Below are positions 40,833 through 50,077 of a stretch of DNA of 64,000 bases, one piece after another. The notes under the pieces are model-generated. The model worked only from the letters and a program-made list of their open reading frames with translations. It did not search any database and was not told where the DNA came from. Within the stretch, counting starts at the first letter, position 1, and each line of letters opens with the position of its first letter. The stretch is from Phil1 sp964487565 (GTDB lineage: Bacteria > Bacillota > Clostridia > Christensenellales > CAG-138). The translations under genes and the position numbers were made by a program. The stretch lies in assembly GCA_964487565.1 (NCBI GenBank), contig CAZARN010000009.1, positions 1 through 64,000 on the forward strand, written 5' to 3'.

Positions 40833-42884
40833 TCAAAGACAGGCTTCGATGAGGGGCTTGTACCTGAAGAGGACAGCCTTTATCGTTTCTATGCGCGCGA
40901 GATAATCGTCGTGCTTGAGGAAGGATACGGATACGACGTTCCTTATCCCGCCGGAGCTGTCGCAAAGGGGCACGCCCACGCCGATTATCAGCGGCGCGGT
41001 CTCTTCAAGCGAAAGCACGAACCCGTTTTTGCGGATGTTCGCGTATTCGTTGAGGATATCCTCCGTGCGGGTGAGGGTGTTCGGCCCGGTCTTTTCAAAC
41101 CTTTGCCCGCGAAGCAGCTTTTTCACGGTCTCCCGATCGTGATAGGCCATGAGGCATTTGCCGTAGGTGCCCTTGTTCATCGGATAGTATTCGCCGGGAA
41201 GATCGTTCATCTTTATCGGCTGATGGCTCTCCACGGAATATATGGAGATGACGCTGTTCCCGTCGCGCCTTGCAAGACCGACGGATTCCTTGACCTCCTC
41301 CGCGATCCTTTCAAGCAGCACAAGCAGGCTTTCCTCATAATTGGAGCTTCGCAGATATACCGTGCCCATGCGGAAGGCCTTTGGCCCCATCGAGTATTTT
41401 TTCGTATGAGGGTCGCGGATGAGAACGCCCGCGTCCTCAAAAACGGAAAGATCGCGGTAAACGGTCGTGCGGTTCATGCCGGACATCGCGACGATCTCCG
41501 AAAGGTTGAAGCTGTACGGCTGCTGCATGAAATGCTCGATCAGCGAGAGCGCTTTTTCAAGGCTCGTCGACCTTGCGGATTCCGCCTCGCACAGGGCTGT
41601 CATGCGGTAAAGATATCTTGCGTACATCTTTGAGGCGACGATGAGCGTGTTGAGGCTCAGGCGTTCGTTCTCGGAATGGAAGCAGTTGGGATCTGTCCTG
41701 AACACAGGCCCCCAGGAGACGAAATTTGGCATCGCCTTCGCATACGAGGTGCCCGCGCTCGCGACGAACTCCGCCTTATAGCCGTATTCCTCATAAACTT
41801 CCTTCATTATGCGAAGCGGCTCGGTCGCGGTGGAGACCATCGTGCCGGGCAGGTAGCCGGGCAGCATGTGCGCGGTGAAGCCATACTGCGCGCAATATCC
41901 GTTGACGGCGGTGAGGATATCCTCCCTGTCAACGCCGAATTTCTGCCTTATGTTGAGGTTGAGCCGCACCTCGCCGCCAACGGCGGAAAGCACCGTCGGG
42001 CATGCTGTCGTGCGGCCGACGCGATCGCGCCCGATATAATCGCTGCCGTCGTCGATACGAAGGGCGGGGCAGAGGTCCTCATCCGAAGCGAAGTCGTTGA
42101 GAAAGCGCACGAAGTTGAACGTGTGCCCGCGGCCCGCAAGCGCGCCCGCAAGACGGAGGATCGCGTTGTTGCCCTCGTTTGGCTCGGAGCTGTGCGCGCT
42201 TTTGCCGTGGAACTCCTCCCGCGTGCCGTCGGTCCATGTCAGCGCGGCCTTCGACGGGATCGAATTCGGCGAATCGCCGGCGCAAAGGGATGCGATAAGG
42301 CCCGCGTTCGGCTCCATGAAAGTCAGCAGCACGTCGGCATAGCCCTTCTCCGCGTTGCATATGGGGAAATCCCCGTCGGGCGAAAAACCGTAATCGGGCC
42401 TGCCGAACTCCTCGATATAGTGTTCCATATCGGTCCAGTCGCCCTCTTCGTTTGTGCCGATGATGAGGCGGATCCTGCTTTTCAGCCCGCATCCGGCCTG
42501 CACGAGCGCATACATGGCATAAAGGCACATCACGGCGGCGCCCTTGTCGTCAACGGTGCCGCGGCCCCATATGAAGCCGTCCGCAAGCGCGCCCGAAAAC
42601 GGCGGGAAACGCCATTTCGCGGCGTCGCCCACATCCACAACATCCATATGCACCAGCATGCCGAGGGCCTTGCTGCCGGAGCCTGTTTCAACAAAGCCCG
42701 CGTCACCTTCGCGCGTGCGCCCGGTGCGCATGCCCAGCGCCTGCGCGCGGCAAAGAAGCTGCTCGAGCGCGGCACGGCAGGCTTCGGTTTTACCGTTTAT
42801 GCTTTCGATACCCACGAGCCGCCGGATATCCATTATCATGGCGTCGCGGCTCTCCTCGATCAGAGCGTCAATTGTCCGTTTCAT
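40833..42884 (-). CDS. Fusion of M20 metallopeptidase and IclR-family transcriptional regulator
   Basis: One uninterrupted 683-aa frame holds two full domains. Residues 1-430 are an M20 (PepV/ArgE-like) peptidase with all metal and catalytic residues: HMDVVD (His79, Asp81), GRGTVDDKG (Asp112), TNEEGDW (Glu146/147), the lid motif GKSAHSS, and FHSENERLSL (His403). Residues 437-683 are an IclR protein. It has a winged helix (SLEKALSLIEHF, LSEIVAMSGMNRTTVYRDLSVFEDAGVLIRD) and an effector domain (SVGLARRDGNSVISIYSV, GTYGKCLMAY, IIGVGVPLCD). The join is at about 41576. It is the last gene of the ldcA-opp operon, so an enzyme that also represses its own operon is the obvious hypothesis. I know of no characterised protein of this build. 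Confidence 0.93.
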   Translation of the reverse strand: MKRTIDALIEESRDAMIMDIRRLVGIESINGKTEACRAALEQLLCRAQALGMRTGRTREGDAGFVETGSGSKALGMLVHMDVVDVGDAAKWRFPPFSGALADGFIWGRGTVDDKGAAVMCLYAMYALVQAGCGLKSRIRLIIGTNEEGDWTDMEHYIEEFGRPDYGFSPDGDFPICNAEKGYADVLLTFMEPNAGLIASLCAGDSPNSIPSKAALTWTDGTREEFHGKSAHSSEPNEGNNAILRLAGALAGRGHTFNFVRFLNDFASDEDLCPALRIDDGSDYIGRDRVGRTTACPTVLSAVGGEVRLNLNIRQKFGVDREDILTAVNGYCAQYGFTAHMLPGYLPGTMVSTATEPLRIMKEVYEEYGYKAEFVASAGTSYAKAMPNFVSWGPVFRTDPNCFHSENERLSLNTLIVASKMYARYLYRMTALCEAESARSTSLEKALSLIEHFMQQPYSFNLSEIVAMSGMNRTTVYRDLSVFEDAGVLIRDPHTKKYSMGPKAFRMGTVYLRSSNYEESLLVLLERIAEEVKESVGLARRDGNSVISIYSVESHQPIKMNDLPGEYYPMNKGTYGKCLMAYHDRETVKKLLRGQRFEKTGPNTLTRTEDILNEYANIRKNGFVLSLEETAPLIIGVGVPLCDSSGGIRNVVSVSFLKHDDYLARIETIKAVLFRYKPLIEACL

Positions 42885-42905
42885 GATATCCGTCCCCTTG
42901 CAGGA

Positions 42906-44096
42906 TCAGTTTTTGAGAAACAGTAACGCGGTCCTGGCGTATACCTCCGCCGCAAGGCGCAGCTCGTCCACGGATACGGAATCGTTCACGGAGTGCGCGT
43001 TGCCCAGATGCCCCGGGCCGCACACCAGCGGACGGCAGTGCGTATAAGCGCTCAGCGTGCCGGCGTCGCTCCACGCGGGGAAGGCGGTAAGCACGCCCGC
43101 GACAGATGATTCCTCAAGCGCCGTGCATATGCTTTGCACGACAGGCTCCTTCGCGTCGAGACAATACGGGTAATGCGGTTTTTTGGTCTTGCCCTCCATC
43201 AGGTCGTATACGCTTGCGCAGAACGCGGGATCCTGCGCGTGCAGCGCGGCGCAGACGTCGCGAAGCTCCGAATATACGCTCTCGCGCGTTTCGCCGGGCA
43301 CGTCGCGTCTGTCAAGCAGCAGCCTGCACGCCCCGGCAACGGTGCTCGGCTGGTCGCCGCCCTCGATGCGGCCGATGTTTATGCTCGCGCTGCCAAGCAC
43401 GGGATGCGTGCGCGTCTTTATCAGGGGGGCGTATTCATCGTATATTTTGTTCACGAGCCGCGCGGCCATCTGTATGGCGTTCACGCCGAACGCCTGATCC
43501 CCGCCGTGTACCTTGCGGCCCAAAACGTCGATCGCGATCCATTCCAGCCCCTTGTGACCGAGCGCGACGTGCATATCTGTCGGCTCGCCGATTATCGCGG
43601 CGTCGGCATACGGCCCGTTGTCGGCGATGTATTCCGCGCCCGTGCCGCCCTCCTCCTCGTCGACGAGCCCCGCGAAGATGAGATCGCCCGCAAGGGCCGC
43701 GCCGCTCTTTTTCACGGCGATCATCGCGGCGGCCATCGCGGCCACGGCGCCCTTCATGTCGCACGCGCCGCGCCCGTGTAAAACGCCGTTTTCGACGCGC
43801 GGCGTGAAAGCGTCCGCCATGTCGTATGCGGGGACGGTATCCATATGGCCGCACAGCATCAGGGAGGGGCCGTCCCCGCCCTTTATGCGCGCGATCACGT
43901 TCGGCCTGCCGGGGACGACCTCCTGCAGGTATGCGTCCACGCCGTTTGCCGCAAAAAGCGTGCGAAGATGCTCCGCCACCTTCTGCTCCTGCATGGGCAT
44001 GAAGGAAAAACTCGGTATTGCGATGAGGTCGGCCGCGATCGCGGCGGCGTCAACGCCTGAAAGATATTTTTTGATATCGCTCATGGATAAGCGCAT
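42906..44096 (-). CDS. M20 family metallopeptidase (ArgE/DapE/ACY1-like)
   Basis: This 396-aa amidohydrolase/peptidase has the M20 residues in GHMDTVPAYD, GRGACDMKGAVAA, LVDEEEGGTGA, GEPTDMHVALGHKGLEW and GNAHSVNDSVS. It probably removes an acyl group from, or cleaves, a short peptide brought in by the Opp transporter encoded upstream. The ATG at 44096 directly follows the oppF stop behind GAGG; an inner ATG at 44084 is possible. The substrate cannot be fixed within the ArgE/DapE/succinyl-diaminopimelate group. Confidence 0.9.
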   Translation of the reverse strand: MRLSMSDIKKYLSGVDAAAIAADLIAIPSFSFMPMQEQKVAEHLRTLFAANGVDAYLQEVVPGRPNVIARIKGGDGPSLMLCGHMDTVPAYDMADAFTPRVENGVLHGRGACDMKGAVAAMAAAMIAVKKSGAALAGDLIFAGLVDEEEGGTGAEYIADNGPYADAAIIGEPTDMHVALGHKGLEWIAIDVLGRKVHGGDQAFGVNAIQMAARLVNKIYDEYAPLIKTRTHPVLGSASINIGRIEGGDQPSTVAGACRLLLDRRDVPGETRESVYSELRDVCAALHAQDPAFCASVYDLMEGKTKKPHYPYCLDAKEPVVQSICTALEESSVAGVLTAFPAWSDAGTLSAYTHCRPLVCGPGHLGNAHSVNDSVSVDELRLAAEVYARTALLFLKN

Positions 44097-44101
44097 TCGC
44101 C

Positions 44102-45502
44102 TCAGGCTTTGCCGAGGTTGTGACAGGCCGCGAAATGGCCTTCGTCAACCGTGGTGAAGCCCGGCTCCTCCTTTGAACATATTTCCGTCGCGTACGGGCA
44201 GCGGCTGTGGAATTTGCAGCCTGTAATTTCGCTTGCGGCGGACGGAATATCGCCCTTGAGTATCATGCGGCCGCCCTCGCGCGCCATGCCGGGTATAGGC
44301 ATAACATCCATGAGGGCCTTCGCGTAAGGATGGCGGCAATCCTTGATTATCTGATCCGCCGTGCCTATCTCCATTATTTTGCCGAGATACATTATGGCGA
44401 TCCTGTCCGAAATCAGCCATGCAAGGGACAGATCGTGCGTGATGAAGAGGAATGCGATGCCGTTTTCCTGCTGCATCTTCTTCATCAGCTTGATTATGCC
44501 GAGCCTTATCGAGGCGTCGATCATTGAGACCGGTTCGTCCGCAACGATGAAGTCCGGCTCGAGTATGAGGGTCGCGGCGATCGCCACGCGCTGCCGCTGC
44601 CCGCCGGAAAGCTCATACGGATAACGGTAAAAATAATCCCTCGCGGGCTGAAGCCCAGCGCGCTCAAGCGCCGTCTGCACGGCGGCCTCGCGCTCCTCGG
44701 GCGTGGTCACAAGTCCGTTCACCTCGAGCGGCTCCGCCACGATATCGATGATATACTGCCGCGGGTTGAGGCTTTGATACGGATCCTGATAGATCATCTG
44801 CGCGTGGCGGCGAAGCTGCTTCTCAAATGCCGGCGTATAAAACCGCGGCGTTATCACAAGAAACAGCGCAGCCGCGGCAAAGCCGATCATCACGCCGCCT
44901 ATACCCCAGCCGAGCGAGACCTCCTTGTTGAGGGAGAGCAGTATCATCAGCGCGAAGAGAAGCCCCGCGCCCGCGGGCAGTGCGGCAAGCGCCGGCCGCT
45001 TTTTGACGGATATGCAAAGCGCGGCGCAGCACAGCGCTGAAACGATCACAAGCGCACTCAGCGCCGCGGCGCCCGTGCCCACGCCGTATACCGCGGCGTT
45101 TGACGCGGCGTTGAGCGTCAGCCCGAGGCCGCTAACTGACGAACCGTCGCCCGCGCGCACCGCCGGCAGCAGCAGATAAAGCGCAAGCGACGTGAGCGCG
45201 GCGATGAAGCCGATGAGGCGCGCGAGCCTGTGCGGCAGGTCGTGCCCGACGACGTTGTCCACGCGCGCGGCGCCGATCTCCTCGCCCATGAAGCGGATGC
45301 TGCCCGCGGTCGGCTCGATTATGCGCAGCACGGCCTTGCCGGTCGTGGTTTTGCCCGAGCCGGATTCCCCGACGAGGGAAAGTATCTCCCCGCGCCCGAG
45401 CGTGAAGGACACGCCGTCCACGGCGCGCACGAGCGCGTTACGCTTGTGCTTGACGGGAAAGTGGACCTTAAGGTCTTTCACTTCAAGGATGTTTTCAGCC
45501 AT
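44102..45502 (-). CDS. oppF: Oligopeptide ABC transporter ATPase OppF with internal four-helix membrane insertion
   Basis: This 466-aa ATPase is longer than the family's usual 310-330 aa. Walker A GESGSGKT is at 45-52. The chain then leaves the family pattern at about residue 78 and returns at about 227 (FEKQLRRHAQMIYQDPYQSLNPR, Q-loop). The extra 150 residues contain four hydrophobic segments, about 93-115, 136-166, 170-191 and 196-219. The signature YELSGGQRQR, Walker B FIVADEP, H-loop THD and the C-terminal oligopeptide domain (CKFHSRCPYATEIC) are intact. An even number of helices keeps both halves of the ATPase in the cytoplasm. It overlaps oppD by 8 bp. Confidence 0.92.
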   Translation of the reverse strand: MAENILEVKDLKVHFPVKHKRNALVRAVDGVSFTLGRGEILSLVGESGSGKTTTGKAVLRIIEPTAGSIRFMGEEIGAARVDNVVGHDLPHRLARLIGFIAALTSLALYLLLPAVRAGDGSSVSGLGLTLNAASNAAVYGVGTGAAALSALVIVSALCCAALCISVKKRPALAALPAGAGLLFALMILLSLNKEVSLGWGIGGVMIGFAAAALFLVITPRFYTPAFEKQLRRHAQMIYQDPYQSLNPRQYIIDIVAEPLEVNGLVTTPEEREAAVQTALERAGLQPARDYFYRYPYELSGGQRQRVAIAATLILEPDFIVADEPVSMIDASIRLGIIKLMKKMQQENGIAFLFITHDLSLAWLISDRIAIMYLGKIMEIGTADQIIKDCRHPYAKALMDVMPIPGMAREGGRMILKGDIPSAASEITGCKFHSRCPYATEICSKEEPGFTTVDEGHFAACHNLGKA

Positions 45503-46469
45503 TGTCCGCCTCCTTGGTGGGTATCAGATGACACGCGACGGTGTGCTTGCCGCCGACGGATACCGTTAAAGGCTCCTCCATGGAACAGCGTTCGTCCGCA
45601 AACTCGCAGCGCGGGTGGAAGCGGCAGCCCGTGGGCGGCTCGATGAGTATCGGGGGATAGCCCGCGATGCCGTCCGGGATGTTTTTCGCCCCGCCCACAT
45701 TGGGGAAGCAGCCGATAAGCCTTTTCGTATATGGATGGAGGGCGTTGCGGAATATATCGTCCGCCGTGCCCGTTTCAACGATCTTGCCGGCATACATCAC
45801 GGCGATATGCGTGCATGTTTCCGCAAGTATCGCAAGGTCGTGCGTGATGATTATCATGCCCATGTTGCGTTCCCGCCGGAGGCGCTCGAGCAGATTGAGT
45901 ATCTGCGCCTGCACCATCACGTCGAGAGCGGTGGTAGGCTCGTCGCCGATGATGAGCTTGGGATCGCACGCGAGCGCCATGGCGATCATCGCGCGCTGCT
46001 TCATCCCTCCCGAAAACTCATGCGGATAACGCTTGACGCGGTCGCGCGGCACCTCCACCTGTTCAAGCAGATCGCCCGCGCGCACCATCGCCTTTTCCAT
46101 GCCAAGGCCCTCGTGCAGCACGATCGCCTCCGCGATCTGGAAGCCCACGGTCTTGACGGGATTCATCGCGTTCATCGCGCCCTGAAAGATGATTGACACA
46201 TCCTTCCAGCGCCGCGCCCTTATCTCCTCGTCGCAAAGCGGCGCCATATCGCGGCCCTCAAGCAGTATCTCGCCGCCCTTGATATAGCCGTTTTTGGGGA
46301 GCAGCTTGCATATGGAAAGCGCGCTTGTGGTTTTGCCGCAGCCGGATTCACCCACAAGGCCCAGACATTCGCCGTAGTTCACATCGAAGGATACGCCGTC
46401 CACGGCCTTGAGCTCCCCCCTGGACGTATGGAACCAGGTTTGAAGATCCTTGACTTCAAGAAGCTTCAT
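45495..46469 (-). CDS. oppD: Oligopeptide ABC transporter ATPase OppD
   Basis: This 324-aa ATPase is of normal size. It has Walker A GESGCGKT, Q-loop FQGAMNAMNPV, signature FSGGMKQR, Walker B LIIGDEPTTALD, H-loop THDLA, and the Cys-containing C-terminal oligopeptide motif CRFHPRCEFADERC. It pairs with OppF to drive uptake through OppB-OppC. ATG 46469 is preferred behind AAGGAAGG; a GTG three codons upstream overlaps that site. It shows none of the insertion seen in OppF. Confidence 0.95.
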   Translation of the reverse strand: MKLLEVKDLQTWFHTSRGELKAVDGVSFDVNYGECLGLVGESGCGKTTSALSICKLLPKNGYIKGGEILLEGRDMAPLCDEEIRARRWKDVSIIFQGAMNAMNPVKTVGFQIAEAIVLHEGLGMEKAMVRAGDLLEQVEVPRDRVKRYPHEFSGGMKQRAMIAMALACDPKLIIGDEPTTALDVMVQAQILNLLERLRRERNMGMIIITHDLAILAETCTHIAVMYAGKIVETGTADDIFRNALHPYTKRLIGCFPNVGGAKNIPDGIAGYPPILIEPPTGCRFHPRCEFADERCSMEEPLTVSVGGKHTVACHLIPTKEADNG

Positions 46470-46474
46470 CGCGC

Positions 46475-47377
46475 TCACCTTCCTTTCAGCTTGGGGTTGA
46501 GTATCTCGTCAAAGGCATAGCCCATGAGGGTGAACCCAAGCGCCACGAGGATCACGCATACGCCGGGCAGCACGAAATACCACCACGCGCCGGAGGTCAT
46601 CGCGCCGGTCGAATATGCGTCGTTGAGCATCATGCCCCAGCTTGGCTTTGTGGGATCGCCGAGCCCAAGGAAGGCCAGCGAGGTTTCCGTCAGGATGGAG
46701 CTTGAGATGATGAGTATCGTTTCCGAAAACACGAGCGGGAACACGTTGGGCAATATGTGGCGGAGCATAATATGCGCCTTGCCCGCGCCCACGGAGGCCG
46801 TGCGCTCCACATACTGCTGCTCCTTGACGGAGAGCGTCTGCGCGCGGATTATGCGCGCCGTGCCAGACCAGCCCGTGAGGCCGATGACGAGGATGATGTT
46901 CCACATGCTGTTGCCGAGTATCGCCGCGAGCACCATGCAAAACGGCAGCCACGGCAGCACAAGGAAGAAATCCGTGATGCGCATGAGGACGTTGTCCACC
47001 GTGCCGCCCGAATAGCCCGCAACTATGCCGATGAGGGTGCCCAGCACCATCGATATGGCCGTTGCCACAACGCCCACGAACAGCGATATGCGCGCGCCGC
47101 TCATCAGATACGCAAGCACGTCGCGCCCGAGATTGTCCGTGCCGAGCCAGTGCGCGGCCGACGGGGGATTGAACACCTCGTTGCGGGAGGCCGCGATATC
47201 CGTGGTCTTGAACGGAAGTATCATCGGCCCGAATATCGCCATCAGCACGAAAAACGCGATGATGATGACGCCTGTGAGCGCCATGCGGTTTGAAAGCATC
47301 TGCCTGACGAAGGCTTTCGCCTTCCTGCGTCTGAGCGTGCGCCTGAGCTTTGCCGCTTCTTTTGATCTCATACTCAT
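46475..47377 (-). CDS. oppC: Oligopeptide ABC transporter permease OppC
   Basis: This 300-aa permease has a basic N-terminus, an OppC_N region with the first helix (MALTGVIIIAFFVLMAIFGPMIL), and a BPD_transp_1 domain with five further helices. The LGTDNLGRDVLAYLMSGARISL motif and the ATPase-contacting EAA loop (ERTASVGAGKAHIMLRHILPNV) are clear. It forms the translocation channel with OppB. It ends 5 bp before oppD. Confidence 0.95.
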   Translation of the reverse strand: MSMRSKEAAKLRRTLRRRKAKAFVRQMLSNRMALTGVIIIAFFVLMAIFGPMILPFKTTDIAASRNEVFNPPSAAHWLGTDNLGRDVLAYLMSGARISLFVGVVATAISMVLGTLIGIVAGYSGGTVDNVLMRITDFFLVLPWLPFCMVLAAILGNSMWNIILVIGLTGWSGTARIIRAQTLSVKEQQYVERTASVGAGKAHIMLRHILPNVFPLVFSETILIISSSILTETSLAFLGLGDPTKPSWGMMLNDAYSTGAMTSGAWWYFVLPGVCVILVALGFTLMGYAFDEILNPKLKGR

Positions 47378-47391
47378 ACTCGCGCCCCCCC

Positions 47392-48360
47392 TCAGCCCTT
47401 GACGCGGGGATCGATGAACTCATACAGGATATCCGTGATGAGGTTCGCCAGTATCACCGCGACGGTGGTTATCATGAAGCAGCCCTGCAAAAGCGGATAG
47501 TCGCGCTTCAAAAGCGCGTCGTACATCAGCTTGCCGAGCCCCTGCCAGGAAAACAGCGTTTCAAGCTGTATAGCGCCGCCGAGGATCGCCGAGACGTTCA
47601 TCGCGATGATTGTGACCATCGGCAGCATTGCGTTGGGCATGGCGTGCTTCATGAGGACATATCTGTTTGAAAAGCCCTTCGCGCGGGCGGTGGTGATATA
47701 GTCCTCGGTGAGCACGTCGATCATGGTGCTTCGCATCGTCAGCGAATACCCGCCGATCATCGCGAAGCCCATGCAAAGCGAGGGCAGGATGAGATGCTTT
47801 ATATAGTCGATGATGTGCCTGAAGCCCGTGTAATTCGTACCGGCGGTGGTGATGCCGCCCGTCGGGAACCAGCGCAGACCCACGCAGAATATGAATATCA
47901 GCACCATTGCAAACCAGAACGTGGGCATGGAATAGAGCACGAGGGAGCCTGAAAGCAGCCCCGTGTCGATCGCCTTGCCTCTTTTCCATGCGCATACCAC
48001 GCCGACAAGTATGCCCAGCGCGATCGCGATGATCTCCGCAACGAGCAGCAGTATCACCGTGTTGGGTATGCGTCCGGCAATGATGTCCAGCACGCCCTGA
48101 CGGCCGTCATAGGTATTGAAGGCGTCCCCGAAATCGCCCGTGGCAAGATCCTTCATATAGATGCCGAACTGGGTCAGCAGCGATTTGTCCAGCCCCGCTT
48201 TTTCGATCATGCGCGCTTTGACCTCCGCCGAGGTGGTGCTTTTGGCGAGGATCGTTGAAACGTCGCCCGGCATGACCCTGAAAAGGAAAAAGTTGAAGGC
48301 GATGACGCAAAGTATCGTTATCAATGCGTATAAGAGCTTCTTGAGTATTCGTTTACCCAA
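47392..48360 (-). CDS. oppB: Oligopeptide ABC transporter permease OppB
   Basis: This 322-aa permease has six helices. The N-terminal GKRILKKLLYALITILCVIAFNFFLFRVMPGD and the EAA loop (ITTARAKGFSNRYVLMKHAMPNA) are diagnostic. I choose the TTG at 48360, 6-7 nt after GGGAGGTGG, over a TTG at 48384 without a ribosome site. It is co-transcribed with oppA but separated from it by a strong hairpin that may lower its expression relative to the binding protein. Confidence 0.93.
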   Translation of the reverse strand: MGKRILKKLLYALITILCVIAFNFFLFRVMPGDVSTILAKSTTSAEVKARMIEKAGLDKSLLTQFGIYMKDLATGDFGDAFNTYDGRQGVLDIIAGRIPNTVILLLVAEIIAIALGILVGVVCAWKRGKAIDTGLLSGSLVLYSMPTFWFAMVLIFIFCVGLRWFPTGGITTAGTNYTGFRHIIDYIKHLILPSLCMGFAMIGGYSLTMRSTMIDVLTEDYITTARAKGFSNRYVLMKHAMPNAMLPMVTIIAMNVSAILGGAIQLETLFSWQGLGKLMYDALLKRDYPLLQGCFMITTVAVILANLITDILYEFIDPRVKG

Positions 48361-48403
48361 GTTTTCCACCTCCCATAAGGGCAAATTTGCTCATATAAAG
48401 CTT

Positions 48404-48434
48404 TGACGCCATGGCGTATGCCGCCATGGCGTCA
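48404..48434 (-). other. Intercistronic hairpin between oppA and oppB
   Basis: A perfect 13-bp stem (48422-48434 with 48404-48416) closes a 5-nt loop; each arm contains the self-complementary core GCCATGGC. Only a weak T-run follows, so it probably protects the oppA message or partly attenuates read-through into oppB. Confidence 0.8.
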
Positions 48435-48445
48435 GAGTCCGGAAC

Positions 48446-50029
48446 TCAGGCGACGGGTTCGAGGTTTATGTAAGTGTCAAGGCGTTCGTTGCCGAACATG
48501 CCAAGCGAGTTGAACACATATCCCGTCCATGCGGAGCTGTTGATCGCCTGCACGGACTGATCGTAGCAGATGCAGGTGTACGGGCAGTCCTCATACACGA
48601 TCCGCTGGCACTCGTTGATATAATTGAGGCGCTCGTTGGCGTCCATCGTGGAATAGGCCTTCGCGTACATCTCGTCGAACGCGGGATCGGCATATGCGAC
48701 GCCGGCGTATCCGAGATCGTTCCAATCCTGGAATATGCACATGATGAAGCCCGGATCCGCGTCGCCGCCCCAGCCGTCAAGCACCATCTGCCAGTCCGGG
48801 TTGCCGTCGCAGCAGGTATCCCACATGGTTACGGTCTCGACCGCGTTCCAGGTGATCTCCATGCCGGCCGCCTTGCAGTTGGTTATCATCATGTTGACGA
48901 CCGCGCTCTGCCATGAGCTGCGGTCGCTCGAGGAGGTAAGCTCAAAGGAAAGCGGCTGGCCGTCCTTTTCGCGGATGCCGTCGCCGTCCGTGTCGAGATA
49001 GCCCGCCTTGTCGAGCAGGGCGTTCGCGCTCTCGATGCTGAACTCACGGATGATATCCGCCGGGGGCGTGTAAATGAAACCGGGGTTGTTGACGGGCGCG
49101 TAGGCGATCTCGCCGAGTCCGCCGTAAGCCATTTCAACTGCGTTCTCGCGGTCGAAACAGTAATCGATCGCATAACGGATGGTCTGATCGGCCATCATGG
49201 GGTCAAGCTGGTTGTATCCGAGATATTCGAAGCCGAAGTTCTCGCAGACCTCAACGTCGATATCGGAATTGCCGCTGAGCGTTTCATACTGCGCCTTGTC
49301 AAGGCTGTAGCAAGCGTCCACTTCGCCAAGCAGCAGCGCCTGGGTCATCGCGTCATAATTGTCATACGGGGCGAACACCAGCACGTCGATGTTGGGCTTC
49401 GTGCCCCAGTATTTATCGTTGCGCACGAATGCCACGTTGCCGTTGCCGCTGCGCTCCGCGCTGTAGGTGAAGGGACCGGAGCCGACAAGCTCGTCGCTTG
49501 CATATGCGGTGACGTCCTCGACGCCGCTCCACACATGTTCCGGCAGGATGGGGATTATCTGATAGAGCATATCGGGCTTCGCCGTTTCGCAGGTGAACAC
49601 CACCGTGAAATCATCCGGGCACTCTATCGAGACGAATCCGCTTGCGTGGGTCGAATACATATAGCTGTCTATCGCGTGCTCATAAGTCCATTTGACGTCC
49701 GCGCTCGTCACCTGTTCCCCGTCGGAGAAATAGGCGTCATCCCTCAGGTGGAAGGTCCACACCGTTCCGTCATCGCTGTATTCCCAGCTCTTGGCGAGGC
49801 GGGGGACGGCGTTGTAATTCTCATCGTAGGCGATGAGGGAATCATAGCAGAAGTTCAGGAAATCATAAACGAGGCTGGACTCTGTTGTGAAAAAGTTGAG
49901 CGTGTCGAAAGTGCTGCCGATTGCCACGGTGAAGATGACTTCCTCATCAGAACCGGTTGTGCCGCAGGCTGTAAGCGACAGCGCGAGGACTGCCACAAGC
50001 ACCAGCGCGATAAGACTTTTCGCTTTCAT
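48446..50029 (-). CDS. oppA: Oligopeptide-binding lipoprotein OppA
   Basis: This 527-aa SBP_bac_5 protein has a lipoprotein signal (LIALVLVAVLALSLTACG, lipobox Cys near residue 22). The family segments follow: PRLAKSWEYSDDGTVWTFHLRDDAYFSDGEQVTSADVKWTYEH and VGSGPFTYSAERSGNGNVAFVRNDKYW. It captures peptides for OppBCDF. It follows ldcA by 48 bp and is the second gene of the operon. Confidence 0.94.
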   Translation of the reverse strand: MKAKSLIALVLVAVLALSLTACGTTGSDEEVIFTVAIGSTFDTLNFFTTESSLVYDFLNFCYDSLIAYDENYNAVPRLAKSWEYSDDGTVWTFHLRDDAYFSDGEQVTSADVKWTYEHAIDSYMYSTHASGFVSIECPDDFTVVFTCETAKPDMLYQIIPILPEHVWSGVEDVTAYASDELVGSGPFTYSAERSGNGNVAFVRNDKYWGTKPNIDVLVFAPYDNYDAMTQALLLGEVDACYSLDKAQYETLSGNSDIDVEVCENFGFEYLGYNQLDPMMADQTIRYAIDYCFDRENAVEMAYGGLGEIAYAPVNNPGFIYTPPADIIREFSIESANALLDKAGYLDTDGDGIREKDGQPLSFELTSSSDRSSWQSAVVNMMITNCKAAGMEITWNAVETVTMWDTCCDGNPDWQMVLDGWGGDADPGFIMCIFQDWNDLGYAGVAYADPAFDEMYAKAYSTMDANERLNYINECQRIVYEDCPYTCICYDQSVQAINSSAWTGYVFNSLGMFGNERLDTYINLEPVA

Positions 50030-50077
50030 TTTTTGTTGCTCCCCTTCCTGACTCTTGCGAGTGGTTTGTTTCTTTTT

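Noticed and set aside
41676..42926. 416-codon open frame on the + strand opposite the M20::IclR gene
   Set aside because: The product is low-complexity, basic and without motifs, and the opposite strand carries conserved M20 residues throughout. It has no ribosome binding site.
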